Positions 1 to 5,249 of a stretch of 5,249 nt of DNA are shown here, piece after piece (within the stretch, counting starts at the first letter, position 1; every line of letters starts with the position of its first letter). The position numbers and the translations under genes were made by a program. The notes beneath the pieces were generated by a model. It ran no database searches. It was not told where the DNA came from and saw nothing but the letters and a program-made list of their open reading frames with translations. This DNA comes from Alphaproteobacteria bacterium UBA2966. GTDB lineage: Bacteria; Pseudomonadota; Alphaproteobacteria; UBA2966. The DNA lies in assembly GCA_002348365.1 (NCBI GenBank), contig DEBC01000053.1, forward strand, positions 1 to 5,249, read 5' to 3'.

Positions 1-384
1 GCGTCGCAGCACTCCTTCCGGGGCGAAAGGCTGGCCACGCCATCGGGCTACGGTACGCAGGGCGGTGGCGACGGCGCCAAGGGCGAGATGATGATGTATC
101 CCGACGACAGCGAGGCTTTCGAGCCCCCGCAGTACGGCAACATGGAGATCGGTTCGTTCCGCATCACCGCTTCTTCGCCCGCGGGTGGCGGTTGGGGCGA
201 TCCTCTCGGTCGGGACCCCGACCTCGTACTGCGTGATGTACGGGACGGATTGGTCAGCCGTGCCGCGGCGCGGGATATCTACGGTGTCATCGTCGATGAT
301 GACGGCCGATCGCTGGATCTCGCCGCGACGCAACACTGTCGCGACAGCCTGCGCCAAACTGAATACACTCCAGCTCTTTCTTAG
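1..384 (+). CDS. hyuB: Hydantoinase/oxoprolinase B subunit, C-terminal part (5' end outside window)
   Basis: The frame is open from base 1 and ends at TAG 382-384, leaving 127 residues. The visible part matches the C-terminal end of the HyuB/5-oxoprolinase B family. It has a glycine-rich segment GYGTQGGGDGAKGE (about residues 16-29), the hallmark GGGWGDPLGRDP (about 62-73), then DVRDGLVSRAAARDIYGV, which fits the family tail. HyuB works with HyuA in ATP-dependent opening of hydantoin or 5-oxoproline rings in the cytoplasm; the substrate cannot be told from this end. The usual full length is over 500 residues, so about three quarters lies to the left, probably preceded by its own hyuA. It converges on the amidase at 526-1932 across a 141-base gap with a hairpin repeat. 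Nothing in the visible part looks damaged. Confidence 0.92.
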   Translation, partial: ASQHSFRGERLATPSGYGTQGGGDGAKGEMMMYPDDSEAFEPPQYGNMEIGSFRITASSPAGGGWGDPLGRDPDLVLRDVRDGLVSRAAARDIYGVIVDDDGRSLDLAATQHCRDSLRQTEYTPALS

Positions 385-387
385 AGA

Positions 388-490
388 TTATCTCCCCCCT
401 CTTACTCCCCCGATCTCGGGGGGAGGATTTGAGGTGCCACCAAATTTCATCCCTCCCCCAGGATTGGGGGAGGTTAGGTGGGGGCGATCA
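388..490. repeat. Double-hairpin G/C-rich palindromic repeat, copy 1
   Basis: Two strong hairpins lie side by side. The first is CCCCCGA (407-413) pairing with TCGGGGG (416-422), extendable by CT/AG at 405-406 and 424-425 with one bulged G. The second is CCTCCCCC (452-459) pairing with GGGGGAGG (466-473). Flanking arms near 388-404 and 474-489 are imperfectly complementary (ATCTCCCCCCTCTTAC against GTTAGGTGGGGGCGAT), so the unit is a nested palindrome of about 103 bp. A diverged copy lies near 2829-2918. Both copies sit between convergent gene ends, which fits REP-like or MITE-like elements that can also stop transcription both ways. No long T-tract follows, so a termination role is inferred. 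The rest of this gap (491-525) shows nothing else. Confidence 0.8.
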
Positions 491-525
491 GATCGTGACG
501 ACAACGTCAGAGGTCCCGAAAAGTT

Positions 526-1932
526 CTACAGCAGTGGGATTCGCGTATGCCAGTTCGTTGCCAGTTGATAGGCGTGTGCCACTTCAATCAGCCGCTTCTC
601 GGCGAACGGCGGGCCGTGCAGCTGGAACGAATTGGGCAGCCCGTCCGGGGTGAACCCGCACGGTACTGACATGGCCGGTGTCCCGAGGTAATTGACGAAG
701 CGAATGACGCGAAGATCGTTGCGATAGCGGGCGCTGATCGCGGCGACGTCGGAACTCGACATCTCCTCGACCGTCGGAACCGGCCCGCCCAGTCCGGCGG
801 TAAAGAGAACGTCGACCTTTCCGTATACGCCGCGCACGTGCTCTTCCAGCACCGGACCGCGCAAGGCTTTGGCCTCCAGATAGCGGGTGGCGGGGACCAT
901 GTTGCCCTCATCCTGAGTCCCCAGAACCTCCGGGGAGATGTCGCTGGTCCGCTGCAGGAGATCGCGCATCATCATCGTGATCTCCGGCTTGATCAGGGTT
1001 TGCTGAAGGTCATTGGCAAGCGCCGCGCCTGGCACCTCGATTTCTGTGACCGTCGCGCCGAGATCGCGAAAAACCGCAATCGCATCGGCGTGGAGCGGGG
1101 CGACGTCGGCATGGATATCGTCGAAGGGAGGTCCCACGCCGATACCGATATGGACACCCTGCAGGTCCGGGGTCAGGTCTGCGGTGTAGTCGGGCACCGC
1201 AACGTCACGGGTGATCGGATCCGCCGGATCGAACCCGGCCACCGCCTGCATCATGAGGCCGCAGTCCTCTGCCGTCTGGGCCAGCGGACCCGGGCAGTCG
1301 GTAGACCAGCTGCGCCGCGCTGCGCCGTGAAGGCTGATGCGGCCGAGGGTCGGTTTGAGGCCGGTCACGCCGCACATGGCCGCGGGAATTCGGACCGAGC
1401 CGCCGGTATCGCCGCCGAGGGCGCCGAGCGCCATGCGTGATACGACGGCCACGCCGGACCCTCCGGAGGAACCACCGATGACATGATCGGCGTTCCATGG
1501 ATTGAGACATATCCCGAAGTTCCGGTTCTGGCCGTAGCCGTGCGCCGCGAGCTCGTCCATGTGAAGGGCACCGAGATTGACCGCGCCGGCATCATCGAGA
1601 CTTTGAAGCGCAGTCGACGTGACTGCCGCGGGTTCGTTGAACAGTCGTGTCCCCACCGTGGTCACGTGTCCTTCGCGATCGAAGGCATCCTTGTGCGCCA
1701 TCGGCACGCCGTGCAACGGCCCGCGCCACCGGCCCGCCGCGATCTCGGTATCAGCGGCGTCGGCCATCTCCAGGGCCCGCTCTCCTTCGACGCTGATGTA
1801 GCAGTTGAGCTGGGGTTGCAAAGCGGCGATGCGCTCCAACAACGCCTCCGTCAACTCACGGGACGTGATGGTTCCCTGCCGCAGTGCAATCCCGGCCATG
1901 GCGATCGTCCATTCGGTGATCGGGGTATCCAT
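526..1932 (-). CDS. Amidase-signature family enzyme (GatA/AtzF-like amidase), complete
   Basis: A 468-residue protein, normal length for the amidase-signature family, which hydrolyses amides by way of an acyl-enzyme in the cytoplasm. The Ser-cisSer-Lys triad is intact: Lys81 in GPLHGVPMAHKD, cis-Ser155 in GGSSGGSG (153-160) and nucleophile Ser179 in GGDTGGSVRIPA (173-184). The spacings (74 and 24 residues) match characterised members such as FAAH and malonamidase. Other family blocks are GVTGLKPTLGRIS (188-200) and, near the C-terminus, NYLGTPAMSVPCGFTPDGLPNSFQLHGPP. The ATG at 1932 is bounded by an in-frame TAA only 12 bases upstream, so no longer start is possible; no convincing Shine-Dalgarno precedes it (GAGG is only 2 bases away). 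A GatA role in tRNA amidation is unlikely without gatB/gatC alongside, and the hydantoinase-type neighbours suggest catabolism of a small amide or carbamoyl compound. The substrate is not deducible. Confidence 0.95.
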   Translation of the reverse strand: MDTPITEWTIAMAGIALRQGTITSRELTEALLERIAALQPQLNCYISVEGERALEMADAADTEIAAGRWRGPLHGVPMAHKDAFDREGHVTTVGTRLFNEPAAVTSTALQSLDDAGAVNLGALHMDELAAHGYGQNRNFGICLNPWNADHVIGGSSGGSGVAVVSRMALGALGGDTGGSVRIPAAMCGVTGLKPTLGRISLHGAARRSWSTDCPGPLAQTAEDCGLMMQAVAGFDPADPITRDVAVPDYTADLTPDLQGVHIGIGVGPPFDDIHADVAPLHADAIAVFRDLGATVTEIEVPGAALANDLQQTLIKPEITMMMRDLLQRTSDISPEVLGTQDEGNMVPATRYLEAKALRGPVLEEHVRGVYGKVDVLFTAGLGGPVPTVEEMSSSDVAAISARYRNDLRVIRFVNYLGTPAMSVPCGFTPDGLPNSFQLHGPPFAEKRLIEVAHAYQLATNWHTRIPLL

Positions 1933-2006
1933 GGCCTCAGGTTAACGTTCCGCTGTGCCCCGGTCACTACTCAGGCCGCGGGTCACCGATTTAGCCAGTA
2001 TTCTGA

Positions 2007-2074
2007 GGTGGTCGGTGTGATCGGAACGCTGTCCAATCTCATCCTGATACTGAACCAACTCATCCGGCATTTGA
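2007..2074 (-). repeat. Left arm of a perfect 68-bp inverted repeat (inverted copy of 2538-2605)
   Basis: Every base of 2007-2074 is the reverse complement of 2538-2605. Matching stops abruptly at both ends: beyond 2074 and before 2007 the sequence shares nothing with the corresponding flanks of the other arm. Read on the minus strand it encodes MPDELVQYQDEIGQRS and onward, exactly as the right arm does on the plus strand. The right arm is embedded in protein-coding sequence that continues sensibly on both sides, whereas this arm abuts unrelated sequence. It is therefore the copy. The 74 bases between it and the amidase start (1933-2006) hold no gene or clear promoter. Confidence 0.95.
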
Positions 2075-2790
2075 ACTCGCGGTTTTTCAGGTTTCCTGAT
2101 GGTATACAAGTTAAAGCCCGGGAGGGATGGGACCTGCCGAAGGGGGACCGCCACAATTTCTTGCGAACCGTTACAGGCCAAGGACCTTGGCTTGATGAGA
2201 ACTCAAAAAATCATGGTGTGGTACGCCTGGAAGAAGCCAATGCAAATGTGCATTGGTGGATAATCAACGAAGAAGCTGACACGAACAGCGGTCATTACAC
2301 GCCCGGCGGCCACGTTGGTATGCTGTATCAAGACGAACTCTATGAGACCGTCTACGGCAACGCTGGATATGCCCGACTGCAATCTTTTGGAGTTGTGTTT
2401 GGATGTGACCGAGTTGTTGTTTACGTCGAACCAGATAGCGATCAGGAACACCGAGTCTCAGCCAACACAGCCCGAACCCACCTTCTGATAAATGGTGGAT
2501 CCGTAGATTGGTCGCTTTATGCTGCGGCATTCCGTGATCAAATGCCGGATGAGTTGGTTCAGTATCAGGATGAGATTGGACAGCGTTCCGATCACACCGA
2601 CCACCGGAAAGCGATACGTGAACGGCTCAAGTCGGTCCGGGAATTATTTCGATTCGGACGGTATAAGCCAAGCAAGGACGGCAATTACGATGTCCTTCCT
2701 CCCGGCGAGAATACAGGCGGCACATCTGCCGAAAGACGGACTGTAGATAGGTCTACGTCATCTGGCGGTGGTCTCCTTTATCAATCCTAA
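2075..2790 (+). pseudogene. Internal fragment of a large protein, probably Hsp90-like ATPase related; both ends lost
   Basis: This stretch reads as about 238 coding-quality residues without a stop until TAA 2788-2790. Features include GWDLPKGDRHNFLRT, a segment HGVVRLEEANANVHWWI, GGHVGMLYQDELYE, LQSFGVVFGCDRVVVYVEP, ANTARTHLL and TDHRKAIRERLKSVRELFRF, then a Gly/Ser/Thr-rich tail. From memory this resembles the middle of long bacterial proteins annotated as Hsp90/histidine-kinase-like ATP-binding; the ATP-binding N-terminal domain is not present, so this assignment is tentative. No start codon with a ribosome-binding site lies at its left end. There the frame runs into the inverted duplication (2007-2074) and then into antisense amidase. 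The last residues (about 2760-2790) look like a frameshifted or truncated end. It is visibly more A+T-rich than the genes on either side. Probably non-functional, transferred or rearranged. Confidence 0.6.
2538..2605 (+). repeat. Right arm of the perfect 68-bp inverted repeat (source copy)
   Basis: Identical over 68 bases to the reverse complement of 2007-2074, with 463 bases between the arms. It lies inside the coding frame of the ATPase-like fragment and encodes QMPDELVQYQDEIGQRSDHTDH in frame, with compatible protein sequence before (LYAAAFRD) and after (RKAIRERLKSV). This identifies it as the original position. A transcript covering both arms could form a 68-bp duplex. Confidence 0.95.
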
Positions 2791-2828
2791 GACAACTGTT
2801 GCCAAAAGTGTCAACAGAATCCGGTATC

Positions 2829-2918
2829 ACTATACCCCCCCCGATCTCGGGGGAGGGGTCTCACATGGCGCATTTCATAATCCTCCCCCCGAGTTCGGGG
2901 GGAGCTAGAGGGGGGCGA
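2829..2918. repeat. Double-hairpin G/C-rich palindromic repeat, copy 2
   Basis: Same architecture as the repeat near 388-490. The first hairpin is CCCCCGA (2838-2844) with TCGGGGG (2847-2853), sharing the core CCCCCGATCTCGGGGG with copy 1. The second is the perfect 10-bp stem CTCCCCCCGA (2883-2892) with TCGGGGGGAG (2895-2904). A right outer arm follows (CTAGAGGGGGGCGA), but the left outer arm seen in copy 1 is missing. It lies between the end of the ATPase-like fragment and the convergent amidohydrolase end. A bidirectional terminator role is plausible but inferred. The remainder of the 2791-3005 gap holds only the hairpin at 2953-2976. Confidence 0.78.
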
Positions 2919-2952
2919 CAGGCGAACGTCGACCAACAGCGCCTTGCTGGTG

Positions 2953-2976
2953 TGTCTCCGTACCAAACCGGAGACA
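2953..2976. terminator. Possible terminator hairpin downstream of the amidohydrolase
   Basis: A perfect 8-bp stem, TGTCTCCG (2953-2960) with CGGAGACA (2969-2976), and an 8-base loop, 29 bases beyond the amidohydrolase stop on the minus strand. There is no T-tract after it in either direction, so intrinsic termination is uncertain. It could act as a 3' mRNA-stabilising hairpin. Confidence 0.35.
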
Positions 2977-3005
2977 GAAGTGATCGAAGGGGTTCGGAAA
3001 AAGCC

Positions 3006-4511
3006 CTAGTCTCCCGATCCCGCCGCGTAGCGGTCGATGTGATAGGGCTGTCGCACCAGTTGGGAACAGTGTGTATCGACGGCTTCCAGTACGCGGTCGA
3101 TGACACTGGAGTCAGGTGTGTGCAGGAGTGCTAGTTCCGTCCGTGCGCTGGCCACGTCCTTGGCCAGTTTCTCAACATCGATAGAGATCAGGGCGCCATC
3201 CTCCACGATCATTTCACCACCGATCATGACGGAATCAACGCTGGTGCCTTCTTCGACGTGAACGAGCTGGTGGATCGGTTCGTTGCGCGGGATCCAGTTA
3301 ATGGTTTCCAGATCGAGGAAAATGATATCGGCTTTGGCTCCTACTTCTATGGTTCCGATACCCTCAAAGCCAAGCACACGCGCGCCTCCCACGGTCGCCG
3401 CGTGATAGGCCTCTCCGGTGGTCATCCATCTGTCCGGCTCGGGTGTCTGGACCTTGGAGACGAGCGAGGCCATACGCACTTCCTGGTACATGTTCTCGTT
3501 GTCGTTCGAGCGCATGCCGTCGGTGCCAATGCCTACATTTACCTTCGCATCCAGCAGTGCGCGGACATCGGCGAGGCCATTGCTGAAGAGCATGTTGCTG
3601 CTGGGACAATGGGCAACGGAGGCACCGTGATCCGCCAGACGCATCATGTCGTCGCGGTCGAGCCAGACCCCATGCGCTGCGGTAAAATGAGGGCCGAGCA
3701 GGCCGAGCGAATCGAGGTGCGCGGTGATGCTTCTGCCGTAGCGGTCGATCGCCGAGAGCGCCTGAATTTTCGATTCGGATACATGGCTGTGGAGACTCGT
3801 GTCGAAATCCCCGGCGAGTTGCCCACATCCCTTCAGAAGTTCATCAGAGCAGTGCAGGAGAATGGTTGGCGCTACGGCCAGCCGGCACTGTTCACGGTCG
3901 AATGGCCAGTTATCCAAGGCATGACGCAGTCCGGAAATTCCCTGCTCCCAGGTTGCCAGCTCGATATTGGCCACTTGGCGCTGAAGGTCGCTTGGCAAGG
4001 CCCTGAGGAGCCCCGGGACCGCATCGAACAGGGTCCGGTCGGCGAGCATGGGGGCGATCACCGCTCGAACGCCAACCTCGGCGTATCCCTCGGCAATGGC
4101 CTGGGTGCCATCTGCGGATGGCCTGGGCAGGCCGAGGTTGAGGTCGTAACAGGCGGTGCATCCCTTGAGCGCCATTTCGGCCGCAGCCAGCGTGGCCGTC
4201 AGCTTGAGAATCTCGTGACTGCGGTCGGCGTTGATCCACGGCAGAACCGCGACTCCCCGTTCCAGGGTCCAGCCTTCGCCGGTGGCCTTGTCGAGGCCGT
4301 GATGTCCGTGGGTGTGGGCGTTGATGAATCCTGGATGAAGCAGGCGGTCGCGAGCTTCGATGATCTGCGCGCCGTCAGGGACCGCCAAGCCGGGCTTGCC
4401 GATCTCAAGGATTCGATCCCCGGAAATTAGGATATCCATGGGATCAGTACGCCGGGAACGGGGGTCAAGGAGCTGCCCGTTCCGAATCACGGTCGTGCGC
4501 TGATCAGTCAT
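3006..4511 (-). CDS. Metal-dependent amidohydrolase of the deaminase/chlorohydrolase type (COG0402-like), complete
   Basis: A 501-residue TIM-barrel amidohydrolase, starting at ATG 4511. A TTG two codons upstream is possible, but the ATG forms a 4-base ATGA overlap with the preceding frame. The full active-site set of the aminohydrolase branch (MTA/SAH deaminase, guanine deaminase, atrazine chlorohydrolase) is visible: His66 and His68 in HTHGHH, His243 with Glu246 in HSHVSES, His280 in AAHGVWL, HCPSSN at 301-306, and Asp331 in GTDG. The His280-Asp331 spacing of 51 equals that in TM0936. An N-terminal beta-sandwich strand (DILISGDRILEIG) and its C-terminal counterpart (GTIEVGAKADIIFLDL, 386-400) are present. 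The C-terminus carries PYHIDR (489-494), repeated in the partial gene at the window's right edge. It probably deaminates or dechlorinates a ring compound; the substrate is unknown. No clear Shine-Dalgarno precedes the ATG, so translation may depend on coupling to the upstream frame. Confidence 0.95.
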   Translation of the reverse strand: MTDQRTTVIRNGQLLDPRSRRTDPMDILISGDRILEIGKPGLAVPDGAQIIEARDRLLHPGFINAHTHGHHGLDKATGEGWTLERGVAVLPWINADRSHEILKLTATLAAAEMALKGCTACYDLNLGLPRPSADGTQAIAEGYAEVGVRAVIAPMLADRTLFDAVPGLLRALPSDLQRQVANIELATWEQGISGLRHALDNWPFDREQCRLAVAPTILLHCSDELLKGCGQLAGDFDTSLHSHVSESKIQALSAIDRYGRSITAHLDSLGLLGPHFTAAHGVWLDRDDMMRLADHGASVAHCPSSNMLFSNGLADVRALLDAKVNVGIGTDGMRSNDNENMYQEVRMASLVSKVQTPEPDRWMTTGEAYHAATVGGARVLGFEGIGTIEVGAKADIIFLDLETINWIPRNEPIHQLVHVEEGTSVDSVMIGGEMIVEDGALISIDVEKLAKDVASARTELALLHTPDSSVIDRVLEAVDTHCSQLVRQPYHIDRYAAGSGD

Positions 4512-4592
4512 AGGCAATCGATGTCATTTGCACGTTGAAGTCTGGAGGTCGGGCAGGCTTCGATGCAAGCATGACACATCGACAGCGATGAC

Positions 4593-4598
4593 AGGAGG
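4593..4598 (+). promoter_or_regulatory. Strong Shine-Dalgarno AGGAGG antisense to the hyuA remnant
   Basis: AGGAGG lies 9 bases before ATG 4608 on the plus strand. It is the best ribosome-binding site in the window, and it sits in the 3' part of the hyuA frame that has no HyuA similarity. It suggests that this segment once carried the start of another gene. Confidence 0.4.
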
Positions 4599-4607
4599 AA
4601 ATGAGCG

Positions 4608-4760
4608 ATGGCAGAGGGAAAACGGACGACACGGAAATCGAAATCAACCACACGTAAGCCGCGGCAGCGCTTGAGCGCATGGGATGGAACGAGGGAGACT
4701 TCCGGCCATCGTTCACGAACCGATACGCAGATGGCGATCTCATGCGCGGGGTTGGCGTAG
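4608..4760 (+). pseudogene. Possible gene-start fragment: basic Lys/Arg/Thr-rich N-terminus fused to antisense hyuA
   Basis: From ATG 4608, after AGGAGG, the plus strand reads MAEGKRTTRKSKSTTRKP, a strongly basic, low-complexity N-terminus like that of a nucleic-acid-binding protein. After about 18 codons (near 4660) it enters the strand opposite genuine hyuA sequence and ends at TAG 4758-4760, 50 residues in all. Only the first part is likely to be authentic; the rest is a chance reading of antisense hyuA. I do not recognise the family. The reading gains weight because the HyuA similarity on the other strand stops at the same place (about 4660-4667). It could still be chance, since basic runs are easily read from G/A-rich DNA. 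Confidence 0.3.
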
Positions 4761-5203
4761 GCATGGAGCAGGTTGACGGCAATGGCTTCCACGCCTTCCG
4801 ATTTGAAGCTCTCGACGATCTCTCCAAGTTCCTCTAGGACGATGGGCGTCAGGACCTCGCCCGAATACGCGACACGTTCGGTTATCTCCTGTCTCAGGTA
4901 GCGGGGCGCGAAAGGCCTCAGCTTGGCGTACATCAGGTTGTAGAGGTCGGGCCGGTTACCACGGCCGATTTCGAGCACATCGCGAAATCCGCGCGTGGTG
5001 ATCAGGCCGGTGCATGCCCCTTTCCGCTCTGTGATCGCATTGATGATCACGGTCGAGCCGTGCGCGAAGAGACTTATCCGGGCCGGATCGATGTCTGCCT
5101 TCTGCAGCACGTCCTGGACACCTTTCTCGAACCGGGGCGGCGTGCTGTCGCATTTCGCGGTGAATGTGCCTCCGACGTCAGTGGCGACACGCATGACGCA
5201 AGC

Positions 5204-5249
5204 TCACGAAAGATGCACGCCGAATCGGTCGACGTGATAGGGCTCGGCC
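5204..5249 (-). CDS. C-terminal end of a second amidohydrolase (5' part outside window)
   Basis: On the minus strand the window edge reads AEPYHVDRFGVHLS and then TGA (5206-5204). This matches the tail of the complete amidohydrolase in this window (PYHIDRYAAGSGD). The DNA agrees too: 5226-5244 and 3031-3049 differ at one base in 19. The best explanation is a paralogue of that enzyme, most of which lies to the right. Its stop is 9 bases before the hyuA remnant's ATG, fitting one operon. Only 14 residues are visible, so the family call rests on this tail and on context. Confidence 0.7.
   Translation of the reverse strand, partial: AEPYHVDRFGVHLS

Larger units (their letters stand above)
4508..5194 (-). 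pseudogene. hyuA: Hydantoinase/oxoprolinase A subunit, truncated remnant with internal deletion
   Basis: The 228-residue frame starts with MRVATDVGGTFT, the phosphate-binding N-terminus of HyuA (ASKHA fold). It jumps at residue 12/13 (about 5158/5159) straight to AKCDSTPPRFEKGV. Intact relatives have roughly 15-20 residues between these, starting with the Asp of GGTFTD. The middle is well preserved: HGSTVIINAITERKG (45-59), TTRGFRDVLEIGRGNRPDL (66-84) and VEAIAVNLLHAYANPAHE (135-152). After SHALKR (171-176, about 4667) the family's WREYERTST block should follow, but unrelated sequence appears and the frame stops at TGA 4510-4508. The usual length is near 690 residues, so about three quarters is gone, and the protein is very unlikely to be active. 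The stop overlaps the next start as ATGA, so the remnant may still serve as a translated leader. Its start lies 9 bases past the stop of the gene upstream; the upstream Shine-Dalgarno is weak (GTGAG). Confidence 0.87.

Noticed and set aside
838..1440. 200-codon plus-strand open frame opposite the amidase
   Set aside because: It is antisense to the amidase catalytic core, shows no recognisable domain and has no ribosome-binding site worth noting.
1942..2181. Small minus-strand open frame of 79 codons upstream of the amidase
   Set aside because: It reads the inverted copy of the ATPase-like coding piece between unrelated sequences, so it is a by-product of the rearrangement.
2007..2605. Transposon or MITE with 68-bp terminal inverted repeats
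   Set aside because: The right arm lies inside continuous protein-coding sequence that goes on beyond it, there is no target-site duplication, and no transposase is present.
2007..2605. Template and variable repeats of a diversity-generating retroelement
   Set aside because: The two copies are identical with no adenine-directed differences, they are inverted, and there is no reverse transcriptase in the window.
1483..2790. One long 435-codon plus-strand open frame
   Set aside because: Its first 150 or so codons lie antisense to the well-supported amidase and the next part crosses the inverted duplication. Only the portion from about 2075 has credible protein sequence, so the frame is a chance join and not one gene.
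3258..4430. 390-codon plus-strand open frame opposite the amidohydrolase
   Set aside because: It is fully antisense to a gene with a complete active site. Its composition is that of a GC-rich shadow frame and no family motif is visible.
4601..4657. Alternative start ATG 4601 just after AGGAGG
   Set aside because: The spacing from the Shine-Dalgarno is only 2 bases and the frame ends after 18 codons. ATG 4608 fits better.

Overview
The window looks like an accessory stretch of a high-GC bacterial chromosome given over to hydrolysis of C-N bonds in small organic nitrogen compounds (hydantoinase, amidase and amidohydrolase families). Such gene sets are common in alphaproteobacteria and in uncultured marine or sponge-associated lineages such as SAR202 Chloroflexota. 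The sequence alone does not settle the phylum.

Layout, left to right. (1) 1-384, plus strand: the C-terminal 127 codons of a hydantoinase/oxoprolinase B subunit (HyuB). (2) 385-525: a convergent gap holding a G/C-rich double-hairpin repeat. (3) 526-1932, minus strand: a complete amidase-signature enzyme with an intact Lys-cisSer-Ser triad. (4) 1933-2790: no intact gene. This holds a displaced internal piece of a large protein, probably Hsp90-like ATPase related, readable on the plus strand from about 2075. A perfect 68-bp inverted copy of part of that piece (2538-2605) lies at its left edge (2007-2074). (5) 2791-3005: a second convergent gap with a diverged copy of the double-hairpin repeat and one further hairpin. 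(6) 3006-4511, minus strand: a complete metal-dependent amidohydrolase of the deaminase/chlorohydrolase type. (7) 4508-5194, minus strand: the broken 5' quarter of a hydantoinase A subunit (HyuA), with an internal deletion and a foreign 3' end, overlapping the amidohydrolase start by ATGA. (8) 5204-5249, minus strand: the last residues of another amidohydrolase whose tail matches that of gene 6.

Genes 8, 7 and 6 read in one direction with gaps or overlaps of a few bases, so they were probably one operon: amidohydrolase, hyuA, amidohydrolase. The working chemistry left here is one amidase and one amidohydrolase. The HyuB at the left edge belongs to a separate plus-strand operon that presumably begins outside the window.

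No CRISPR array, tRNA, rRNA, transposase, recombinase or reverse transcriptase was seen. The most unusual material is the rearranged DNA: the 68-bp inverted duplication, the two-lesion hyuA remnant, and a strong ribosome-binding site with a basic N-terminus spliced in antisense to that remnant. I read these as genome decay and rearrangement (or an assembly/amplification chimera for the inverted duplication), not as a demonstrated new system.
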